From contig OX439043.1 of assembly GCA_949317995.1 (NCBI GenBank), positions 61,893,339 to 61,957,338 of the forward strand: DNA of 64,000 nucleotides, written 5' to 3'. Source of the DNA: Acholoe squamosa. Taxonomy: Eukaryota; Annelida; Polychaeta; Phyllodocida; Polynoidae. The notes under the pieces are model-generated. The model searched no databases and was not told the DNA's origin. It was given only the letters and a program-made list of their open reading frames with translations. Positions 22,006 through 34,095 of this stretch are shown one piece after another. How positions within the stretch are numbered: the first letter of the stretch is position 1; every line of letters starts with the position of its first letter. Made by a program: the position numbers and the translations under genes.

Positions 22006-23422
22006 GATCCTGTCACAAATACAGAGCAAAAATATCCTTTGGCCCTAAACCAATAACACCCAACTACATCAGGGCTGTAAAGAACATATCCATACCATCG
22101 AAAACTGAAGCCACCTTCAACGCCATCGTAACAGGAAACGACGGTTTAGTGGGAAAAACTGGAATAACTGAGAGTACAGGTACTACATTACCGGTATTAG
22201 TAAAGCACGCCATTGTTAAACCAAGGTCGGCACTTAGACTAATCCCAGTAACTGTAGCATACCCAAATGATTTCCTGATCAAAGTCAAAAGACACATGAA
22301 TCTGGGTATCTTTAGGCCGTTTGACATGAAACATGCTGTCCCCATCGGTTCACTCAACAACGAGCACTCACTCAACAGCGTCACCTCAGAAAAGGATTTA
22401 TTCCCAATAAATTGTGGAGAGGACCCCATGGACCAACTCCCAAAGGGTGATGAACCTTTAAAATACACGATCTGTGAAAAGCTCAGCGATGCTCAAAAAC
22501 AACAAATCAAAAATGTTGTTGAATCAAACAGGCTAGCCTTCGTCCTGAATGAGAGTGCTATAGGTCTAAACGTGGAAAATGAAGTTAAACTGGAATTAAT
22601 CCCAGACTTAAAACCTTGTAACAGACCATCCTATAGAATGTCCCCTCATAAAATAATCTTTCAGAAACATCTTGAACAGGGCATCATTGAGGAATGCACC
22701 AAGCCTCGTGAATGGAACTCACCAGCCTTCTTGGTACCTAAGCCACAAGGAGATAGATCAGTAGCATCTGGGTGGAGGATTGTAGTAGACTAGAGATGGG
22801 TCAATGAAAACCTAAAGTCTTTCTCATACTCTTTCCCCAGAGCAGACGACCTAATGCAGCAAATAGGCAGAACAGGCGCAAAATTTTCTCAAAATTAGAT
22901 GTCTACAGTGCCTACCACCAGATTCCCTTGGCAAAAGAATCAAGGCCACTGACAACCTTCTCAGCCAACGGCACAAGATACATGGCTAAAGTTCTTCCAA
23001 TGGGACTCAAAGCTTCTGGCCTGTCCTGCATGAATGCAATGGAACAGTTGCTCATGAAATGCAAATACAGAAACGCTGTAGCATATGTGGACGACGTAGC
23101 CATTTACAGCCCGTCATGGGAAAGGCACCTGCAAGATCTAGATGAAGTTTTGAAACTTTTTATCAAGGGAAACATTAAACTGAAATCCGAAAAATGCGAA
23201 TTTGGTACTACCAAAGTGGAATTCCTAGGTTTCAATGTAGACCATCATGGCTTGTCACCATCACCAGACAAAATCGGCCCAGTCAAAACCTTCCCCCCAC
23301 CCAAAAACATCCACGACCTGAGATGTTTCAATGGAATGGCACAGTTCTACAAAAGGTTCATCAGAAGTTTTGCCCACATTATGAAGCCACTTTACGTGGC
23401 AACCAAGGGCACCTTCAAATAG
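21987..23422 (+). pseudogene. Reverse transcriptase (Gypsy B)
   Basis: The linker leads to KHLEQGIIEECTKPREWNSP, FLVPKP and WRIVVD, then a TAG at 22791-22793 where Gypsy RTs usually have an aromatic residue. A frameshift near 22885 comes before SAYHQIPLAKES, LPMGLKASG and AYVDDVAIYSPSW (catalytic DD near 23088-23096). The thumb follows with EFLGFNVDHHGLSPSPDK and MAQFYKRFI. The frame ends at TAG 23420-23422, after which it reads on in the same frame. Broken by two nonsense codons and one indel. Confidence 0.88.
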
Positions 23423-24120
23423 ACCACTGAGTGTCAGAGAGCTTTTGAAAAAAACAAATCGGCTATCTGCACTGAGGCTGTGCTCAAATTCCCAGACTAT
23501 ACCAGACCTTTCATCATTTTCACGGACTCAAGCAACTACAGTTTGGGAGCCGTGATCACACAAGTTGATGACTATGGCTTCTATAGACCCATAGAATTTG
23601 CAGGGAGAGGTTTGACACCCCAAGAATCCAGATATGGGATAACTGACACTACTAGGTATAGTTTTTGCAGTGAAAAAGTTCCACCATTATGTGGATGAAA
23701 CACACTTCAAAGTGTACTCAGACCACACTGCCCTAGTTTCCTTATTCAACAAAAAAGAAAATATCACAAATGGGAGGCTGGCCAGATGGGTTGATACCGT
23801 CATGTCATATGACTTTGAAGTCAGATACCTGCGGGCAGAGCCAACATAGTGGCGGACTTCCTTTCCAGAAGGAAATACCCACCAAGCTCTGATGACCCAA
23901 TTCCTATTAGAACCCAAGGAAAAATCAAACTTCCACCTAAGTCAGTCAAATTCTCAGATATCACAATGACAAAGGCCTTCAGATCCAGCGACTCAATTCC
24001 AAAAAAAAAAACGTCCTTATGGGACCTCCAAGGTCCATACTTAAAGGCGGACAAATTTGGGGTAGCACCAGCAAAAAAACCAAGGGGTGTCATCGCCAAA
24101 AAAGGGCAGCTCTGAGAGAG
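23423..24120 (+). pseudogene. RNase H domain and spacer (Gypsy B)
   Basis: The first block has FIIFTDSSNYSLGAVIT (catalytic D) and PQESRYGIT. After a frameshift near 23645, FKVYSDHTALVSL and DFLSRRKYPPSS follow; the last resembles the end of Gypsy RNase H domains (ADFLSR). A charged spacer leads on to integrase. Confidence 0.85.
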
Positions 24121-25375
24121 AAAGTATCAATGCAATTTTCTTCGACCCTGAAATGTGTGTACTGACACGCTCAAAGACTCAGAAGGCCAAGCCTGACACA
24201 CCCCCTGCACCCAGCAAACCACAAAGAAGCAAACAGACAAGCCCCCAAAAGGTCAAGGCCACCAAACCAAAATCTAGGGGTCGACCACCCAAATCTAGGT
24301 CACCCAAAGTATCAGTGAAAGTAGCAAACACCAGGAGGGCCAGGCTATCCGACAAAGTACTTCCCATGGCCGAGAGAGCAATCTCTCAGTTATGTAAACA
24401 TCACTCCCTAACACCATCCAGGGATTCATTGATACAGGCACAGCATGAGGACATCTTTGCCCTCTCCATGCTGCAATACATCACAAAGGGTGATGTACCA
24501 GATGACTCGAGCCTCAGCAAACAAATACTGCTCAATCATGACCAATTCATAATTCTAGACAAAGTCTTGTTCAGAATCACTAAACCCACCTTTGGGGACA
24601 GTCTGGAACATACACTACAGATCGTAATACCAGAAAATGGGCTGACTCGTTAATTGAAGCCACCCACTGCTCACCCCTTGGGGGACATCTCGGTCCAACC
24701 AAACCCTATGCAGCCATCAGGTCCAGGTATTACTGGAACACAATGTTCAAGCAAGTATTTGACTATTGTGGAACATGCCATACCTGTCTCACAACCAAAA
24801 AGAGACCCAAAAACCTGAAAACACCAATGACGTTGAGAGACCCTGTGCTAACAGCATACACTCACCTGACTATGGACACTATAGGCCCTTTTACACCTGC
24901 TGTAGATGGCTCCCTATATATCCACGTGGTCACAGATCATGCCACTAGACATATAACTGTATGATCAACAAAAGAAAACAATAGCGCTGAGGTGGCGCTA
25001 GGATTCTTCCAAAGAGTGATCTGTATTCACGGTACCCCTTCAGTCCTGAATACAGACAACGCCCAGCAGTATGTCTCAAAATATTTCACAGCCTTTTGTG
25101 AAAAGTTTGGCATTAAACATGTTACAGGTTTGGCACACTGGAGTAGATCTCAGGGCCTCTGTGAGCGCCAACATCAAACCATAGAGTCCTCTCTACGAGC
25201 TTTTTTTTCCCCTTTCTCTTTCCACAGCCAGCCCAAATACGACCTCAGTCAATACATACTGGCCAAACATGTGCCCTTGGCAGCTTGAATCCGAACTTAT
25301 CTTTGGAAATTTCCCAACCTTGGTTCGACTTCCCGGTGCTAACTCCACATACTATGCAAATAACACCTTTCCTCC
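24121..25375 (+). pseudogene. Integrase (Gypsy B)
   Basis: A Lys/Pro-rich stretch (KSRGRPPKSRSPK, AT-hook-like) precedes the zinc domain: ATHCSPLGGHLG, SRYYW and CGTCHTC. The catalytic core shows MDTIGPF, VLNTDNAQQY and E in CERQHQTIESS (D,D,E). Breaks are a stop near 24651, a stop at 24962-24964 and a stop near 25287. The C-terminus (ELIFG then LPGANSTYYANN) fades out by about 25375. The AT-hook-like GRPP motif before the zinc finger is unusual for this position. Confidence 0.82.
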
Positions 25376-25793
25376 TTTTCTTACCGGTACATCATATTTG
25401 TAAATACTCCATATACCTCAGCTTAGACAAATGTATTTTCATACTCCATTGTATCAATACATAGCCACGACAGACTCAGGTACCAACAGTATTCACGACG
25501 TGCCAAAAATATGTGTACCCATTAATTACCGTAGTAATAAGTATCATAGATTTCTTTGATCCAACAATTAAAAGCATGCTACCGGTATCTCATAATTTTT
25601 GAAAAGTTCCATAAAGGAACCTGCATGTACATCTATCTCATTCTTGTACCGATTTTTCATACCGAAAATCTCTTTGTATCATGTACCTTGTATGCATAAT
25701 ACCCAGAATTGTCAATGGACTTGGCAAAAGCCATTATTATTAATGATTTCCTCCCTTAAACCTCGTGCAGAGACGAGTGGGAATGTGGGGATT
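25376..25793 (+). other. 3' internal tail and polypurine tract (Gypsy B)
   Basis: No clear coding frame. A purine-rich run just before the LTR (GAGTGGGAATGTGGGGA, about 25775-25791) fits a polypurine tract. Confidence 0.55.
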
Positions 25794-26436
25794 TGTCAAT
25801 GGACCATTCTGGGTATTATTCATTATTTTACACATTTATCAAATACTTCGCCACACGCGCTCAGAACCTGCTCACAGGCTCACAGCTCAACCCCCCCCCC
25901 ATGTGTACAGTGAGCTGCTCTTACATCACCCATACCAGGATGCTGGGAGAGCCGGACCCATCCTATTTCTGGGCACTGACTCACTGGGAGTATCACGACA
26001 CACCGACATACCTGTGGGTGCATTTCTAGGATGCAGGGAAATTCCACGATCTCCCTTCATCCTGATTGGCCTATCTATAAATAGAATCATTACCAGGTAT
26101 GGTGAAGCGTCGGATCCGATCAGACCCAACCAGATCTGACCGGATCGGACCTGTTCCTACCAGGACATTTCATCATCCTGCGAGCTGCTCATCTTAGTAT
26201 ATAAGACTGGTGAGCAGCTCCCAAGATCATCTTTTCCTATCTACATTATACCATGTACAACCTCCCTAGTATCTAGGACCTACGACAGGTTGAGCTAGGA
26301 GCTTAGGGGCAGAGCCTGCAAGCTGGCAAGTGTATCATTGTTATCACCTATATGTACACTCTGTCATCATGCAATAAAGAAGGATCAAAGAACTTCTCTG
26401 GATTCAGTGTTAATTACAACATCGACTTGTAACGGT
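25794..26436 (+). repeat. 3'-side LTR of Gypsy B
   Basis: Near-identical to 18330-18971, starting TGTCAATGG. TATATAAG lies at 26198-26205 and AATAAA at 26373-26378. It is followed by internal element sequence, so it may also be the 5' LTR of a truncated second copy. Confidence 0.88.
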
Positions 26437-26540
26437 TTGTTGACATGTACTTGGGAAAGGAACCCTATTCCCCCTGAAATTAGGTCCCTTTTCGCAGATC
26501 GTGTCACATATATGGAAACATGAAAGTATCTTTGGTTAAA
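26437..26540 (+). mobile_element. Protease/RT-junction fragment of a second Gypsy B copy
   Basis: This about 100-bp block aligns with 21945-22040, sharing CCCTATTCCCCCTGAAAT and GTCCCTTTTC. It sits directly against the right LTR, implying a tandem element with a large internal deletion or a recombined junction. Confidence 0.75.
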
Positions 26541-26860
26541 ATGACAACCAAACATTCTATCTAGTGATATTAGACAGCAGCTTGCTCAGATATCTAGACA
26601 GTAGGTTTTCTCTTTATTATTTCGCAAAACCTACAATTTTGACACAAAATGATTCCTTTGGCATTTCATGAAAGGGAGCTGCTGTTAGAAAAATCGAGTT
26701 ACAAAGAGAAAATAATCAGAATGTCCTGCAAAGTTAAGTGCAAGATAGTTTAACACAACCTACATATCTTCATCAATGGTTCAGTGAATATTATCAAACC
26801 ATACCTTTATTCAAAATGTTCCTTTTCACAGACAGTCATATATATTTCCCCTAGTCAGAG
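26541..26860. other. Gene-free stretch
   Basis: AT-rich; nothing recognisable. Confidence 0.5.
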
Positions 26861-26872
26861 ACATTGTATTGA

Positions 26873-27053
26873 GTGAGTGAGTAATAGATGTTTAACGCCA
26901 TTTCGACAGCTAAGGTCATATTCATGGCGAGAACGACATTACACAATTTCACAAGGGAATGTGTCAGTGCCCGCGCATATGTGCACCACACACATCCTGA
27001 GGGGATAGGAAAGAGGAGATACAGACTCTTTTAAGTGGGCTAGGGAAGCCCGA
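26873..27053 (-). mobile_element. SINE copy 2, with 12-bp TSD
   Basis: Reverse-oriented copy of the SINE at 8593. The tail lies at the left (TGAGTGAGTGAGTAATAG) and the head at the right. Perfect 12-bp duplications ACATTGTATTGA flank it at 26861-26872 and 27054-27065, proving target-primed insertion. Confidence 0.9.
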
Positions 27054-27065
27054 ACATTGTATTGA

Positions 27066-27859
27066 CTATTGCATGAACTGATTGATGTGATTAATTAGAT
27101 ACTTTAACTGTTTAATTACAATATAAGTGGTTTTAAAAATGTGCCTGCAAGCTGTATGGATTATGTTGCCCTTTTAAACACAATGCACCACAAAAGTCAA
27201 TATTTCTTGCTGCACATGGTGATCCTTCTGTGTGTGTACCTCATCACTACACTCCTAAAGTTGAATAATTCAGTGAGTCCAAATCTTCCCTCCTCTGTTT
27301 TTCAGGGTGGTTAAATGATACAGATTTATGGGCACAGTATAAAAAAAGAAACCGTAGTGAAATACTTAGGAGTATACCCATGGTGCATGGCATGGTAGCA
27401 TTGACTGTGTCTTTAGTGAGATAGTTCGGTATCTTTTAGAAGTGTTTCAACTGTTTCATAGTCTCATTAGAGTTAATTTCAGGGTTTTTATCTCATAACC
27501 TTTATTGTGACCTGTCAGGAGTTTCCCTCTGACTGATATAAAAACAAAATAGTTGACCGATATTTGTATGACAACTCTGTATGGGATAGAAGGGGTGTGG
27601 TAATTCATTTTAGTTGAAATGGGATATCAATCTTCCAGGAATTTTCCTCCATGAATTTGTATTAATGTTGGGAAAATGATCATATTTGTGACAAAACTTG
27701 GGAAATCGTAACATTAGGGGAAAATCCCTTCTTTCAAATTCAAGTCGTCAGCTACGTACGAGTTTTGATAGTTACAACTAGTAAAGGTAATGTAATGCTG
27801 TTCAATTTCCAATCAGATTAGATGTAAAGATGGAGCTCAAAATTTGCATGGCATTTACC
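27066..27859. other. Gene-free stretch
   Basis: No gene, RNA or strong repeat is seen. Confidence 0.5.
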
Positions 27860-28390
27860 TGACATTTACATCGATTGATTTTTACAGGCATTTACCAGAA
27901 TCTGGAAATCCCAAGTAAAGAATGTGTAAAAATGTGTAATTTTCATTGATTTTTACACCACATGTTCTGGAGATTAACCTTATCTGAGAATCCCAAGTAA
28001 AAGGTATACATGTAAATGTGTGTAACTCTCAATGAGGTTTACACCACATTTTCCATGAATGTACTGAATCTGTGAATTCCAAGTAAAGGGTATGTAAATG
28101 TTTTTATTTATCATTCAATTTTACACCACATTTTCCTGGGATATACCAAATCTGCAAATCTAAAGTACAAGTTATGTAAATGTGTGTAATTCTCAATGAG
28201 CTTATTTTCCATTGATTTAATGAAAGCTGTGAAACCCAAGTAAATGTTCTGTAAATGTGTGTAGTTCTTTACACCACAATTCCAGATTTACCCCTCTATA
28301 AATCCCAAGTAAAGTGTAAATCTGTGTAATTCTCATTGAGCTTTACATTAAACAACAAAGTATTCCTCCTTATGTAAATACTAAGTTAAT
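27860..28390. repeat. Degenerate tandem repeat, about 66-85 bp period
   Basis: Six units share AATCCCAAGTAAAG, then TGTGTAATTCTCATTGA and TTTACACCACATTTTCC. The anchor AAATCCCAAG-like word recurs near 27904, 27989, 28074, 28156, 28233 and 28299. Divergence between units marks it as old. Confidence 0.75.
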
Positions 28391-28424
28391 GCCCCCCCTT
28401 ATTTATTATTTAGTGAGGGGCTAG

Positions 28425-31300
28425 TGATGGGAATAGAAGGGGTTTAGGTCATAGGAGGGAGCAGTGTATCTCATGGACCATATACACGAGTAATAAGCCT
28501 TCTAATGATGGGGCTAGAAGGGACAGAGGCCAGGACAGAGAGCAGAGCGTCTCAGGGACCATTATACATGAGTAATAGGCCTTCTAATGACGGGGGTAGA
28601 AGGGCAAGAGGCAGGGACAGGGAGCAGGGGGTCTCGGGGAGCAGATACACGGATTCTGGACCTTCTAATTATGGGGATATAAAGGGAAGAGACCGGGACA
28701 GGAAGTAGGGGTCTCGGGGACCATATACACAGATTCTAGGCATTCTTATGTAAGTAATATATAATGCATAGACTTGCACGAGTTGGCTTCAGGGGGTGAT
28801 AGAAGCATGTCCGTCCGCCATCAATTTTGGGTGCTTTTATAGCGAGATATAGGAACTCATATTATCCATTTTCGGCACTGAAAACTCGCTAACCGTGTTA
28901 TAAAACGGGAATAGAAGCGGTAGAGGCCAGCAGAGCAAGAAAGGGGTATAAGGAAACAGACATCTGTTAGAGACCTTCTCCTAGCTGATAGGGGAGGTAT
29001 AGGCCCTGTTTTTGAAAGGGGGATGCAGAATGCTCTTCCATTTATTTGCAGCTTCTTGAAATTGTATGCATTATAAATTTTTATTTGTAAATGATACTCA
29101 ACTGGTGCATTCTCTACCCTACATTAATCTTCCTCATTACTACTTTACGTATCAGTGGAAGACTGTAGACATGCAGACATAGTGTCTGATGTTGAAGGCC
29201 ATGGCAGGTAGGATTTGATAGGTTAAAACAATAGGCTAGCACAAGGCCTGCAGCCTCCAACCACCACCTAAGCCCACTGCTCAGTCACCCCCTCTACTTC
29301 CAACACCACCAGCTCTCACACCTCTATTATCTGTGAGAGGAAGAGGGCACATGCATCTCTACAGGTAGGTATATTATTTTATGCACACAGTCTAGATGAT
29401 ACAAAAATATTTGTGTTAAGATAGAGAAACCAGTTATTATCAATTATTATGATTATGATAGTCATGATTCACAAAATTTCTATTCAATGACACCATTTTG
29501 TATTTCTCATCTTCACCATCTAATCTAATGAACTTATTAGATATGCATGATTAAACTAAAGTGTGTTAGATATTAATGATATTGATAATCTACTTTTCCA
29601 GGAAGAAGCTGGCAAGGAACAAGTGGTCCCCCTGTTATAATAAAGATTATACACCTTCTAATAATGGGGATAGAAAGGCGATATGCTGGGAGAGGGGGCA
29701 GGGGGTCTCAGGGACCATGCACACTGATTCTAGACCTTCTAATGGCGGGGATGGAAGGGGTAGAGGCCGGTAGAGGGAGAAGGGGATCTCATTGACCATA
29801 CACATGAATAATAGGCCCTCTAAAATGACGGGGATAGAAGGGGAAGAGGCCGGGAGAGGGAGCAGGGGATCTCATTGACCATATAACCGAGTTCTAGACC
29901 TTCTAATGACGAGGATAGAAGGGGTAGAGGCCGGATCAGGGAGCAGGGGTCTAAGGGACAATATACATGGATGCTGGACCTTCTAATGGCTGGGATAGAA
30001 GTGGTAGAGGGACCATATACACGAGTTTTAGGCCTTCTAATGATGGGGATAGAAGGGGAGGTGGCTGGGAAAGGGAGCAGGGGTCTCAGGGACCATATAC
30101 ACGAGTTTTAAGCCCTCTAATGATGGTGGTAGAAGGACTACAGGCCGTGGCTGGAAGCAGGAGGCTCAGGAACCATAATACAAACGGATTGTATACGGCC
30201 TTAGCTGGTTTGATTATCAGCCACTGAAATAGCACCAACTATTCACTGCGGTCCTCTCGGGGGCCAATCGGTACCCATCTGATAGGTGTTATCAGTAGAA
30301 CTCGCTGATAACAAGCTTCAGTAATGGTGGCGCCCATGAGACAACCTGCTAACTCGGAATACCTTGTAATGCTGTGATAGATGGAGTAGACGCCAGGACA
30401 AGAAGCAGGGCCAGGGGGTCTCAGCCTTAGGGGCCATAACCATAAACAATTATGGCCAGATATAATGGATAAAGTGAATAACCAATATGATGTTCTCTAG
30501 TATCTTAAACCATGATGGTAAAACTTATGTATGTTGATAACCATCTTTAATAGAAAATGATTAGAACATGCTGAAAAGTTTAAATCTTTGCTACACCTAA
30601 ATCATTTGTTGCCTTCTTAAAGAGACTGAGCTATTGCATTCCATACCTTACATTATTTTTCATCAGTACTACAATATATGTATCAGTGGAACACTGTACA
30701 CATGTCATGTAGACAGGGTGTCTAGGGTGGAAGGCCAGGTAGGTTATGATTGACAGGTTAAAACAATAGGCCAGCATAAGGCTTGCTGCTTCCAATCACC
30801 ATATCAGTCCACTTCGCAGTCACCCCCCCTCCCACCACCAGCAGCTCGCAGACCTCTATTGTCTGTGGGGTTAGTCCCAGCCTGCAGTATTGGTGAGGGG
30901 TTATTTTTAAAAAGTGTGACCAGTACAGCACTGGTCCGCAGAGAGAACACCTGCATCTCTAAAGGTAGGTATATAAACACAGTCTATTCATATTTCCTAT
31001 TTTGATTATTTAACATTTTATATGAGAAACATATCTTATAAAATAATCAACCCCAAGTGTCTTGGATAATAATGCTAATGCTAATGCTAATGTTTTCAGA
31101 AAGAAGCTGGCAATGAGCAGGGGATCTCAGGGACAATATACACGAGTTCTAGGCCTTTTATGCAATTATTACGGGGATAGAAGGGGGAGAGGCTGGGACA
31201 GAGGGTAAGGGGTCTTATGGGTCATATACACAAGTTCTATTACGGGTAGAGAAGGGGTAGAGGCCGGGACAGAGAGCAAAGGGTCTCAAGGGCCATATTA
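28425..31300. repeat. Purine-rich minisatellite clusters, 80-bp period
   Basis: Units contain GGGGATAGAAGGGG, AGAGGCCGGGACAGGGAGCA, GGGTCTCAGGGACC and ATATACACGAGTTCTAGG. Clusters lie at 28425-28745 (period 80 bp), 29655-30165, 30375-30440 and 31115-31300. Short open frames inside are by-products of the repeat. Confidence 0.8.
29120..31130. repeat. Segmental duplication of about 1.5 kb
   Basis: The block near 29140-29400 and the block near 30690-30980 share GTATCAGTGGAA, GGTTAAAACAATAGGC and CAGTCACCCCC, and end in ATCTCTA(C/A)AGGTAGGTATAT. Each copy then leads to AGAAGCTGGCAA (29603 and 31102) and the purine-rich array. Confidence 0.75.
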
Positions 31301-31369
31301 GGCACTTACCTAATTTTTCAAAACTTTATCCCGTTAAACTTATCTAATAAGCAATGGATAGATCTTGAG

Positions 31370-32030
31370 AAAAGAAGTGAATTTGCTTTTTAAATGAAGT
31401 CTCTATGTCAATTTAAAGCGGAATTATGACCGGTCAAAGGTACCAAATAAGACCCAGAATTCTGCCATACTTAAGAGTTTAATTTGGATCCAATTTTGTG
31501 ATCAAGCAAGATGAATCCAAGGTAGACTAGATCACTAACAAGAAATGCGGTTGTGACCGCGTAAAAAAACACCTCCCGCCGTTGATGTCGGTATACCAGT
31601 GTTTGATGATATGTCTCATAAAAGCAGACATAAAGAAGATTTCACAATTAGCAATTTCTCTATTCAGTAATTTTGTATTGTGAAACCTCATCACATGGGG
31701 CAAATGCAATCATCATAGCGCACTTCCGTACCGCTTCGCGGTACCGCCGCTATGCGGCGTGGGAGGCGCTAAAAAATGATTATTTTGAGCAATTTTCTTT
31801 TCAGATAAGTAAGATATACCCCCAGGAATGTAAATAATGATACATTTTATCATAATCAAACAATGTAAAAGCAAATTTTTGAGGTCATCTTTTCCCTTGA
31901 ACTACGCGCTCTGACAGAACCACGGCAGAATATCATCTTTGACTCAGGAATTTTGAATGATCATAACTTCCATTTAAATTGTCTTAAAAACTTCATTTAA
32001 AAAGCAAAACTTATTTTTATCACAGCTATC
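31370..32030. repeat. Inverted-repeat element with central double hairpin
   Basis: The left region (31375-31475) and right region (31935-32030) are imperfect inverted copies sharing TTGCTTTTTAAATGAAGT. Near the middle a GC-rich cluster forms two adjacent hairpins: GTACCGC/GCGGTAC (31728-31744) and CGCCGC/GCGGCG (31745-31759). AGCGC/GCGCT (31717-31721, 31766-31770) encloses both. Looks like a foldback or non-autonomous DNA element. Confidence 0.65.
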
Positions 32031-32859
32031 AATTTCTCACCATATAAAATGCATACAATAAGGTCTTAATTGAAAACTACGTGCCCAACATAGGAGAGGT
32101 TGGGACAAATGTCCAGAAATAATCTCACCGAAAAAGTTTGCAAGGTCTGTCAAACATACTGCAGCCCCTTAGAAAAAGAAAAGCTATACATTTTTTGATC
32201 ATTTTTAACCATAGAACAGGTGGAAACCATTTATTTTTAGGTGCTCAGTGATCTTCTCATCATAAAATAGTTCTAAACTTTAGGTTGAACTTCAATGGGG
32301 TCAAAGGCAAAATTCCCTGCATTAAATCATGTACAAAAAATATTCATTTTGAAGGTCTAGCCAAGCCTGTTAAAATGAGCTTTTGTTTGTAAAGATCCTC
32401 CAGTAAATAGCTTCAGAATAAGCTTGCAAAGAAAGGAGAGTTTAACACTACCCAGTTTCAGCTTTATCACAGTTTCACACCTCTATTGCAGCAGACTCAC
32501 ACAGTGGAGGTATTTCAGTGCCTAGCCATATACATTCTATGCATCACTATGCTGGGTTATTTGCTTTTTACTTTTGTTTTCAGGTGGCAGAAACCAGGAT
32601 ACAGATAACACATGAGAGTGCCCAAATGCTGCAGATGCAAAAATCTTTCTATGTCTCAAAAATGATTTTTCAAATGATTGAAATAAAGACTATATGGTAT
32701 TCCCAATTCCCATAATTGATGACCCCCTCAATAGTGTTCAAGGTTTCTACCGTTTAGAGAAGCATAATTGCATGGAGCTTAATACAGGGCCATGTATCTT
32801 TTGTAGTTATGGGGTATACCTGCTGTTTACAGGGCCTTGCGTCATGTGTAATTTTGATA
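32031..32859. other. Gene-free stretch
   Basis: AT-rich with no recognised gene. The 65-codon frame at 32518-32715 has no recognisable motif. Confidence 0.45.
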
Positions 32860-34095
32860 TTTACATGGGTTTTACTGGGCCTTACAGCATATGCAACATT
32901 GGTATTGACATGGGTTTCATTGTGCCTTACAGCATGTGCAACATTGGTATTTACATGGGTTTTACTGTGCCTTACAGCATGTGTAATATTGGTATTTGCC
33001 TGGGTTTTACCAGACCTTACATCATGTGTTATATAGGTATTTACCTGGGTTTTACTGGGCCTTACAGCATGTGCAACATTGGTATTTACATGGGTTATAC
33101 TGTGCCTTACAGCATGTGCAACATTGGTATTTACATGGGTTATACTGTGCCTTACAGCATGTGCAACATTGGTATTTACATGGGTTATACTGTGCCTTAC
33201 AGCATGTGCAACATTGGTATTTACATGGGTTATACTGTGCCTTACAGCATGTGCAACATTGGTATTTACATGGGTTTTACTGTGCCTTACAGCATGTGTA
33301 ATATTGGTATTTGCCTGGGTTTTACTGGGCCTTACAGCATGTGCAACATTGGTATTTACCTGGGTTTTACTGGGCCTTACAGCATGTGCAACATTGGTAT
33401 TTACATGGGTTATACTGTGCCTTACAGCATGTGCAACATTGGTATTTACATGGGTTATACTGTGCCTTACAGCATGTGCAACATTGGTATTTACATGGGT
33501 TATACTGTGCCTTACAGCATGTGCAACATTGGTATTTACATGGGTTATACTGTGCCTTACAGCATGTGCAACATTGGTATTTACATGGGTTATACTGTGC
33601 CTTACAGCATGTGCAACATTGGTATTTACATGGGTTATACTGTGCCTTACAGCATGTGCAACATTGGTATTTACATGGGTTTTACTGTGCCTTACAGCAT
33701 GTGTAATATTGGTATTTGCCTGGGTTTTACTGGGCCTTACAGCATGTGCAACATTGGTATTTACCTGGGTTTTACTGGGCCTTACAGCATGTGCAACATT
33801 GGTATTTACATGGGTTATACTGTGCCTTACAGCATGTGCAACATTGGTATTTACATGGGTTATACTGTGCCTTACAGCATGTGCAACATTGGTATTTACA
33901 TGGGTTATACTGTGCCTTACAGCATGTGCAACATTGGTATTTACATGGGTTATACTGTGCCTTACAGCATGTGCAACATTGGTATTTACATGGGTTTTAC
34001 TGTGCCTTACAGCATGTGTAATATTGGTATTTGCCTGGGTTTTACCAGACCTTACATCATGTGTTATATAGGTATTTACCTGGGTTTTTACTGGT
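32860..34095. repeat. 45-bp minisatellite with 405-bp higher-order unit
   Basis: About 27 head-to-tail 45-bp units (ATTTACATGGGTTATACTGT plus GCCTTACAGCATGTGCAACA and a short remainder). Variants recur every nine units: the block starting near 33311 repeats at 33716, exactly 405 bp away. Since 45 is a multiple of three, several frames on both strands stay open, including 32694-34112 and, on the other strand, 32754-34106. These should not be taken as genes. Confidence 0.92.

Larger units (their letters stand above)
18330..26436 (+). mobile_element. Gypsy-type LTR retrotransposon B with both LTRs
   Basis: Two LTRs of about 642 and 643 bp flank gag, protease, RT, RNase H and integrase in Gypsy order. 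By eye the LTRs differ at around 20 positions, so insertion was fairly recent relative to other elements here. Even so, internal ORFs carry frameshifts and nonsense codons. The sequence after the right LTR is not clean flank but a piece of another copy (26437-26540), so no target duplication can be assigned. Confidence 0.9.

Noticed and set aside
28505..30227. Short open frames in the purine-rich region
   Set aside because: They follow the 80-bp minisatellite and repeat with it.
32860..34095. CRISPR-like array
   Set aside because: The 45-bp units are contiguous with no unique spacers and lie in animal DNA.
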